Shown here piece by piece: positions 13,540 through 18,067 of a stretch of 18,067 nucleotides of DNA. The position numbers and the translations under genes were made by a program. Numbering within the stretch: position 1 is the stretch's first letter; the number at the start of each line of letters is the position of its first letter. Below the pieces are notes generated by a model. The model made no database searches. It had not been told where the DNA came from and saw only the letters and a list, made by a program, of their open reading frames with translations. The DNA comes from Rickettsia typhi (GTDB lineage: Bacteria; Pseudomonadota; Alphaproteobacteria; Rickettsiales; UBA1997): contig CAMDGT010000003.1 of assembly GCA_945898025.1 (NCBI GenBank), positions 1-18,067 on the forward strand, given 5' to 3'.

Positions 13540-15492
13540 ATGAATTATCAAGAAATTTTAATTGAAAAAATCAAAGAATATCTTTCCGCTTTGGCTTCTG
13601 TTATCTCAGGCAATTCAATTAACGGTAAAATACAGCAAGATAAATTTATACAAAAATTTGCTATTGAGCTAAGTTTACAAAATCATCACAAAAATAATTT
13701 TTTTGTTTGGGATTCAAGAATATCAAGCGATAACAAGCTTTTTATTGCTAATATAAGCGAAAATTTAATTAAAAAAAACCTTAAATCGCATCTAAAACAA
13801 ATTAAAGAATATCGAGCAATGATTGATATGGGGCTTTGTTATTACTTGTTTCATAATAATTCTAATTATCAAAATTTTCTTTATAATTTTTGTGATGCTC
13901 AATATCGTTTAATTATTAACGATGTTGAGAAGTTAAGAATAGCAATGGTTGGAGGTGTTAATTATATTGGAATTGTTGTAAATATTATTAAAAAAATTGA
14001 TAAAGATCTTGCCAATAAGAATCTTTCTAAAGATGAAATGGTTTTTGCAGGGGTTTTATTCGCATTAGTTAGAATCTTTTTGCAAAATAATAAATATTTA
14101 TCATCTCTGGTGAAGGTTGATAATATTGATTATTTTTATCAAAATTGGCTAAGTTTTTTTGCTGATAAAAATATTGTTAAAATTTCGCAATTATTAGAAA
14201 AATTAACTACTAAAATTCTTTGCCAAGATCAATTTCTGGCAGATTTATTGCAAATTCTCAAGCTAATCAATGATCAATTCTCTCAAAATTCTGATAAAAC
14301 TGAAGCTAAAGAGGGCAACGAAAGCGGTGACAGCAATCAAGATGATAAAAATAAAAAAAACGAGGATATTAATTATGGTAGTGAAACGGTGGAATATCAA
14401 GAAAATCAAGATATTTCAAAAAATGATGATAAAAAAGAAGAGGGCGATGAAAGCGACAGCAATCAAAATATTGATTACGGCAATGAAAAGCAAGCATTAG
14501 GCGATGATGAAATGCTTTCTCAAAACGGCAAATTGCTAGATAATAATGCGGTTGATAATAATCTTTTGCAATTTAAAAAATCTTATCGGCCATTTACTAC
14601 TCAATTTGATGAGGTTATTTTCCCTCAAAAATTCTTACCGAAGGAAGAGTTAAAAGACTTGAGAAACCAACTGAATATTAAACTTGCAAAATTAAGCAAC
14701 ATTTCTAAAAAAATGGAAATCAAGCTTAAAAGAAAGCTTCTTGCTAAAAATTTAGCAATGATTGATATCAATCAAAGCGAAGGCGAGATAGATCGTAAAA
14801 AATTATCTCAACTAATAAGCAACCCGACTATTGAAAATATTTGGGTCAATAAAAAGAATCAACAAAATCAAGATATAGCCCTCACTATCTTGCTTGATAA
14901 TTCTGGTTCGATGAGGGGAAATCCAATTGTAATGACTGCTCTTGCTTGCGAAATGATTGCTGATATTTTAGAAAAATTTTCAGTAAAAACGGAAATAATT
15001 GGTTTTACTACAACCGATTGGAGAGGTGGTAAATCAAGAAAAATGTGGGAAAGAGAAGGCTCGGTAAGCGAACCCGGCCGATTAAATGATTTAAGGCATA
15101 TTGTTTATAAAAATTTTCAACAAAATTTTCGCAATGCAAAAATTAATTTAGGATTAATGTTGAAAGATGGCATTCTTAAAGAAAATATTGACGGCGAAGC
15201 TTTGTTATTTGCAAGATCTCGTTTAATGCAAAGAACAGAATCAAGAAAAATTTTAATGGTAATTTCTGATGGTGCTCCCGTTGATGACTCTACTAATAGT
15301 AGCAATAAAGATAACATATTAATCGAGCATTTGGGCGAGGTAGTTCGTCATTTTGAAAAAAGAAAAACTGTTGAATTGGTTGGAGTGGGAATTTGTCATA
15401 ATACCGATCAATTTTATCGCAACTCAATTGTCATAAAAAATCTTGAAGATTTAGGTGATGCAATGATAGAAAAAATCTCTTGTTTGCTATAA
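13540..15492 (+). CDS. cobT: CobT-like VWA-domain protein (cobaltochelatase subunit family)
   Basis: In aerobic B12 makers CobT, with the AAA+ protein CobS, powers CobN in inserting cobalt into the corrin ring. The 650-residue protein has a helical N-terminal region (1-245) and an acidic low-complexity linker (about 248-335) with an internal duplication. After a further helical region, a C-terminal VWA domain spans about 446-650. The MIDAS motif DNSGS is at 453-457 (D453, S455, S457). CobT-specific blocks include EIIGFTTTDWRGG, EPGRLNDLRHIVYK, KENIDGEALLFARSRL and ISDGAPVDDST. These match CobT rather than generic VWA proteins. No other corrin gene is in view. CobT/CobS-like pairs also occur in organisms without corrin synthesis, so a MoxR-like chaperone role is possible. 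It lies 18 bases after rnc, in the position usually held by era. A MITE-like repeat begins at its stop codon. Confidence 0.9.
   Translation: MNYQEILIEKIKEYLSALASVISGNSINGKIQQDKFIQKFAIELSLQNHHKNNFFVWDSRISSDNKLFIANISENLIKKNLKSHLKQIKEYRAMIDMGLCYYLFHNNSNYQNFLYNFCDAQYRLIINDVEKLRIAMVGGVNYIGIVVNIIKKIDKDLANKNLSKDEMVFAGVLFALVRIFLQNNKYLSSLVKVDNIDYFYQNWLSFFADKNIVKISQLLEKLTTKILCQDQFLADLLQILKLINDQFSQNSDKTEAKEGNESGDSNQDDKNKKNEDINYGSETVEYQENQDISKNDDKKEEGDESDSNQNIDYGNEKQALGDDEMLSQNGKLLDNNAVDNNLLQFKKSYRPFTTQFDEVIFPQKFLPKEELKDLRNQLNIKLAKLSNISKKMEIKLKRKLLAKNLAMIDINQSEGEIDRKKLSQLISNPTIENIWVNKKNQQNQDIALTILLDNSGSMRGNPIVMTALACEMIADILEKFSVKTEIIGFTTTDWRGGKSRKMWEREGSVSEPGRLNDLRHIVYKNFQQNFRNAKINLGLMLKDGILKENIDGEALLFARSRLMQRTESRKILMVISDGAPVDDSTNSSNKDNILIEHLGEVVRHFEKRKTVELVGVGICHNTDQFYRNSIVIKNLEDLGDAMIEKISCLL
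14311..14487 (+). repeat. imperfect duplication in the CobT acidic linker
   Basis: Residues 258-282 (EGNESGDSNQ... then DINYGSE) and 300-316 (EEGDESDSNQNIDYGNE) are related, and the DNA shows the same blocks (GAAAGCGGTGACAGCAATCA and GAAAGCGACAGCAATCAA). The second copy lacks the lysine-rich middle. The linker is flexible and acidic in this family, so the duplication probably changes its length without affecting the folded domains. Confidence 0.6.
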
Positions 15493-15670
15493 ATAATACC
15501 AAATCCCATCTTTAAAGTTTTAAAAAATATTAAAATTCTAACTTCATATTTTTGGCTAAAAATCTCTAAAAAGCTTTAGCTGTATGGATATACATCTTTA
15601 TTTTTTAAATATTTTTATCATAAAAACTATTTTGTTATAATTTTATTTAAAGTTGGGATTTGGTATAATT
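15492..15670. mobile_element. MITE-like element with about 25-bp terminal inverted repeats
   Basis: The left end (15492-15516) and the reverse complement of the right end (15646-15670) agree at 23 of 25 positions. The perfect core is ATACCAAATCCCA at 15496-15508 and TGGGATTTGGTAT at 15654-15666. The interior (about 130 bases) is AT-rich and non-coding. The innermost core begins and ends at TA (15497-15498 and 15664-15665), as expected for elements moved by an IS630/Tc1-type transposase. No transposase is present in the window, so mobilisation would be in trans. It begins at the last base of the cobT stop codon and could also fold as an RNA hairpin that ends cobT transcription. I saw no second copy in this window. 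Confidence 0.65.
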
Positions 15671-15774
15671 TCAATTTATTTTTAGTAATTCGACTAAATA
15701 TTTATGGCTTTGAGCCAATCATTTAGCTTGATTTTGGCAATTTTATTCATATAATCAAAGAATTTTGTAATTCC

Positions 15775-15816
15775 TGTAATCCCACTTTTGTAATCCCACT
15801 TTTGTAATCCCATTTT
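15775..15816. repeat. tandem 14-bp repeat before pheT
   Basis: The unit TGTAATCCCACTTT occurs twice exactly (15775-15788, 15789-15802), followed by a third, degenerate copy (15803-15816). Fragments flank it on both sides (TGTAATTCC at 15766-15774 and TGTAAT from 15816). The array ends about 20 bases before the pheT ATG, so it lies in the leader or promoter region of that gene. The rest of 15671-15835 holds no credible gene and no remnant of pheS. Confidence 0.8.
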
Positions 15817-15835
15817 GTAATTAATTTTATAGGCA

Positions 15836-18067
15836 ATGAAAATAACTTTAAACTGGCTTAAACAGTATCTCGAAACCAATAAAACACTTGAAGAAATTTG
15901 CCAAGCGCTTACTAATATCGGGCTTGAGGTTGAATCTTGTAACGATAAATCAAAATCTTTAAAACCTTTTTTTGTTGCCGAAATTATTGAGGCGGAGCCT
16001 GTTGAAAATTCTGTAAAATTAAAAAAATGTTTAGTTAAGGTATCTGATAATATCTCATTGCAGGTTATATGCGGGGCAAAAAATGCCAGAAAAGGCATTA
16101 AAGTTGCTTTTGCTCCAATTGGAGCTGTAATTCCCGCCAATCAAATGATTATCAAAAAAGCAAAAATTGCAGGAATTGAAAGCAACGGTATGATCTGTTC
16201 TGCGAGTGAATTATTGCTAGGAGAAGAGGGGGAGGGAATAATAGAAATAGACTACTCAACACCAATTGGCAAATCAATTGCTGAAATTTATGGAGTGAAC
16301 GATGCCGAAATTGAAATAAACATTACTCCCAATCGTGGCGATTGCCTTGCTATTCTTGGAATAGCCCGCGATCTTGCTTGCACAGGAATTGGCAGATTAA
16401 AAAATAACATCCATTCATTTGAAAATTTTGTCAAAAATTGCCATTTTGATTTGCCGATAAAGCTTGCTAATATTGATAATTTTAAAAAAACTGATTTTAA
16501 GTTTCGGCTTTCTAATAAGGCGATTTTAGCAAATGATAATCAAGATAAAGCCTGTCATTTTGCTGGTTTTCGCTATATTAATCATCTTGAGAATAAAAAA
16601 TCTCCGCAATGGTTGCAAGATCAACTAACCGCAGTGGGAGTTCGTTCAATTTCAGCAATGGTTGATATTGCTAATTGGGTTATGATAAGCCTTAATCATC
16701 CCCTTCATATTTACGATGCCTCTAAAATTAACGATGAAATAAATATTTCTTTTGCTAATAATGGAGAAAAATTTATCTCTCTCAATCAAGAAGAATATCA
16801 ATTAAACAATAGCGATATAATAATTTCTGATAAAAATAAAAATCTTGCTCTTGCGGGTATTATTGGCGGTACTTCAAGTTCTTGTAGCACCGAAACTAAA
16901 GAAATTATAATTGAAGGTGCCTGTTTTGACAATATTATGATAGCGAATAGCGGTAGAAGGCTTAATATCAATAGCGATGCCCGTTATCGTTTTGAAAGAA
17001 TTGTTGACGATAAAAATACACTAAGCGCAATTCAGCTTGCTTCTTTATTGATTCTAGAAATTTGCGGAACAAAAAATAGTCAGGTTAGCGATATAAAAAC
17101 CATTGGTGGTTATAAGCAAAACTTATTGGTTGATTTTGATATTTCGCAAGTTAAGAGGCTTACAGGTGTTGATATATCAACTGCTGAAATCATTAATATT
17201 CTCGAAAAATTAGAAATAACCACAAAGAATCATCTTAATCAATCGTTAATTCAATTTGAAATTCCTAGCTTTAGGCCAGATATATCGAATTCTCAAGATC
17301 TAGTTGAAGAAGTGATAAGATTTTTTGGCTATAATAATATCAAATCTCAACCTTTGGCAATTACAAAGCAAATTAAAAATATTGATGTTATCGATAAATT
17401 AAAAATTTATCTTGCCAATAGTTCAATGATAGAAACCGTAAATTGGTCTTTTGTTGATGAAAAAACTGCTAAAAATTTTGGAGCGAAAAGCACTAATCTT
17501 TTACTTGAAAATCCAATAAGTTCAGAAATGAATTACATGCGAACCAGTTTAGCCATTGGTTTGCTTAACTCTTATCAAAAAAATTATCTAAGAAATTTTA
17601 TTGATTTATCAATATTTGAAGTTGGTAATGTATTTTTAGATGAAAAAAATTATAATAATGAATTAATGTTAGCGGGGCTGAGAGTTGGCAGTAATAATCA
17701 AATTAATCATTTTAAAGAACAAAGAAATTTTGATGTCTTTGATGTTAAGAAAGATATTTTCTCAATATTTGAAATATTGGGCATTAATCAAAAAAGCCTA
17801 ACCCTTGATAATGCTAATTTGCCACCATATTTTCATCCATATCGTGCATCGACAATATTGCTCGGCAAGTCTGTAATTGGTTATTTTGGTGAATTGCACT
17901 CTAACATTAACAAGTTTTATGATCTTAAGCCAAGATTAAACTATTTTGAAGTGTTTCTTGATAAAACGAATTATAAAAATTTACAAAATAAGCAGGTTAA
18001 AGCAATAAAGATCAACGATCTACAAGCTATTGAGCGAGATTTTGCCTTTGTCGTCGATAAATCAGTG
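15836..18067 (+). CDS. pheT: phenylalanyl-tRNA synthetase beta subunit, C-terminus cut by window edge
   Basis: PheT forms an alpha2-beta2 synthetase with PheS to charge tRNA-Phe. The open frame continues through the right edge; 744 codons are present of roughly 800 expected. Domains in order start with the N-terminal MKITLNWLKQYLE. A tRNA-binding OB domain (about 40-150) contains VICGAKNARKG and NGMICSASELLLGEE. INITPNRGDCLAILGIARDLA follows, then the B3/B4 domain with ISAMVDIANWVM and LAGIIGG. The B5 domain contains FRPDIS, and the synthetase-like domain contains NPISSEMNYMRTSL. The window ends inside the anticodon-binding FDX-ACB domain (AIERDFAFVVDKSV). The start at 15836 matches the family N-terminus exactly. 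pheS, usually directly upstream, is missing; cobT, a MITE-like repeat and a tandem repeat precede it. AGG in TATAGGCAATG is at most a weak ribosome site. Confidence 0.95.
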   Translation, partial: MKITLNWLKQYLETNKTLEEICQALTNIGLEVESCNDKSKSLKPFFVAEIIEAEPVENSVKLKKCLVKVSDNISLQVICGAKNARKGIKVAFAPIGAVIPANQMIIKKAKIAGIESNGMICSASELLLGEEGEGIIEIDYSTPIGKSIAEIYGVNDAEIEINITPNRGDCLAILGIARDLACTGIGRLKNNIHSFENFVKNCHFDLPIKLANIDNFKKTDFKFRLSNKAILANDNQDKACHFAGFRYINHLENKKSPQWLQDQLTAVGVRSISAMVDIANWVMISLNHPLHIYDASKINDEINISFANNGEKFISLNQEEYQLNNSDIIISDKNKNLALAGIIGGTSSSCSTETKEIIIEGACFDNIMIANSGRRLNINSDARYRFERIVDDKNTLSAIQLASLLILEICGTKNSQVSDIKTIGGYKQNLLVDFDISQVKRLTGVDISTAEIINILEKLEITTKNHLNQSLIQFEIPSFRPDISNSQDLVEEVIRFFGYNNIKSQPLAITKQIKNIDVIDKLKIYLANSSMIETVNWSFVDEKTAKNFGAKSTNLLLENPISSEMNYMRTSLAIGLLNSYQKNYLRNFIDLSIFEVGNVFLDEKNYNNELMLAGLRVGSNNQINHFKEQRNFDVFDVKKDIFSIFEILGINQKSLTLDNANLPPYFHPYRASTILLGKSVIGYFGELHSNINKFYDLKPRLNYFEVFLDKTNYKNLQNKQVKAIKINDLQAIERDFAFVVDKSV

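Noticed and set aside
14270..14500. 76-residue lysine/isoleucine-rich frame inside cobT
   Set aside because: It is an out-of-phase reading of the A-rich acidic linker of CobT; the composition is explained by that linker.
15694..16140. 148-residue minus-strand open frame over the start of pheT
   Set aside because: It overlaps the highly conserved N-terminal part of pheT antisense, shows no family motif, and its tail is translated from the 14-bp tandem repeat. Treated as a chance frame.
1..18067. CRISPR array, tRNA or rRNA genes
   Set aside because: No regularly spaced repeats with unique spacers, no TTCRA-type tRNA arm or cloverleaf, and no rRNA sequence was seen in the intergenic regions.
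1..18067. TGA read as tryptophan
   Set aside because: All conserved proteins read through at expected length under the standard bacterial code, and the tryptophan codons inspected are TGG.

Overview
The window is very AT-rich (about 30% GC by eye) and densely coded. The gene content points to an alphaproteobacterium of reduced-genome, Rickettsiales- or Holosporales-like type. Supporting points are alphaproteobacterial-style acetolactate synthase (GDAS in the thiamine-diphosphate motif), class II DAHP synthase, a CobT-type VWA protein with no other corrin gene in view, an EnvZ-like kinase, and the lepB-rnc pair. It keeps biosynthetic genes that classical Rickettsia lack (aromatic, branched-chain, folate), so a less reduced relative is more likely. 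The lineage is an inference.

Layout. Positions 1-2431 (minus strand) hold aroG (class II DAHP synthase), then era, then the first 29 codons of queE, closely packed behind one good promoter. Divergent from it is a RlmI-type rRNA methyltransferase (2575-3777). An accessory stretch follows (3867-5342). It holds an unrecognised predicted lipoprotein whose signal peptide contains seven copies of a 12-bp repeat, then an XRE-family regulator with a palindrome just upstream, then a 69-residue membrane protein. Positions 5353-9714 (minus strand) are a compact operon read as murF, a YbdD-like small protein, an EnvZ-like kinase and pabB. Divergent from murF is ilvB (9805-11646), followed by a 346-bp gap with a long hairpin. 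Then come lepB, rnc and cobT, tightly packed (11993-15492). A roughly 175-bp MITE-like element follows, then a 14-bp tandem repeat, and finally pheT, which runs off the right edge.

Functionally most genes are housekeeping: ribosome and RNA maturation (era, rlmI, rnc), secretion (lepB), peptidoglycan (murF), translation (pheT, queE for queuosine), and precursor synthesis (aroG, pabB, ilvB). AroG and PabB belong to linked pathways: DAHP leads to chorismate, which PabB diverts to folate. The gene order is less ordinary than the genes. era is separated from lepB-rnc, with cobT in the downstream position. pheT has no pheS in front of it, ilvB has no ilvN behind it, and the EnvZ-like kinase has no response regulator next to it.

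Across the window essentially no start codon has a Shine-Dalgarno sequence, and none of the 14 visible stop codons is TGA. I did not find a convincing new multi-gene system. The most unusual items are the repeat-built signal peptide, the MITE plus tandem repeat between cobT and pheT, the hairpin before lepB, and the XRE/membrane-protein pair with its palindrome.
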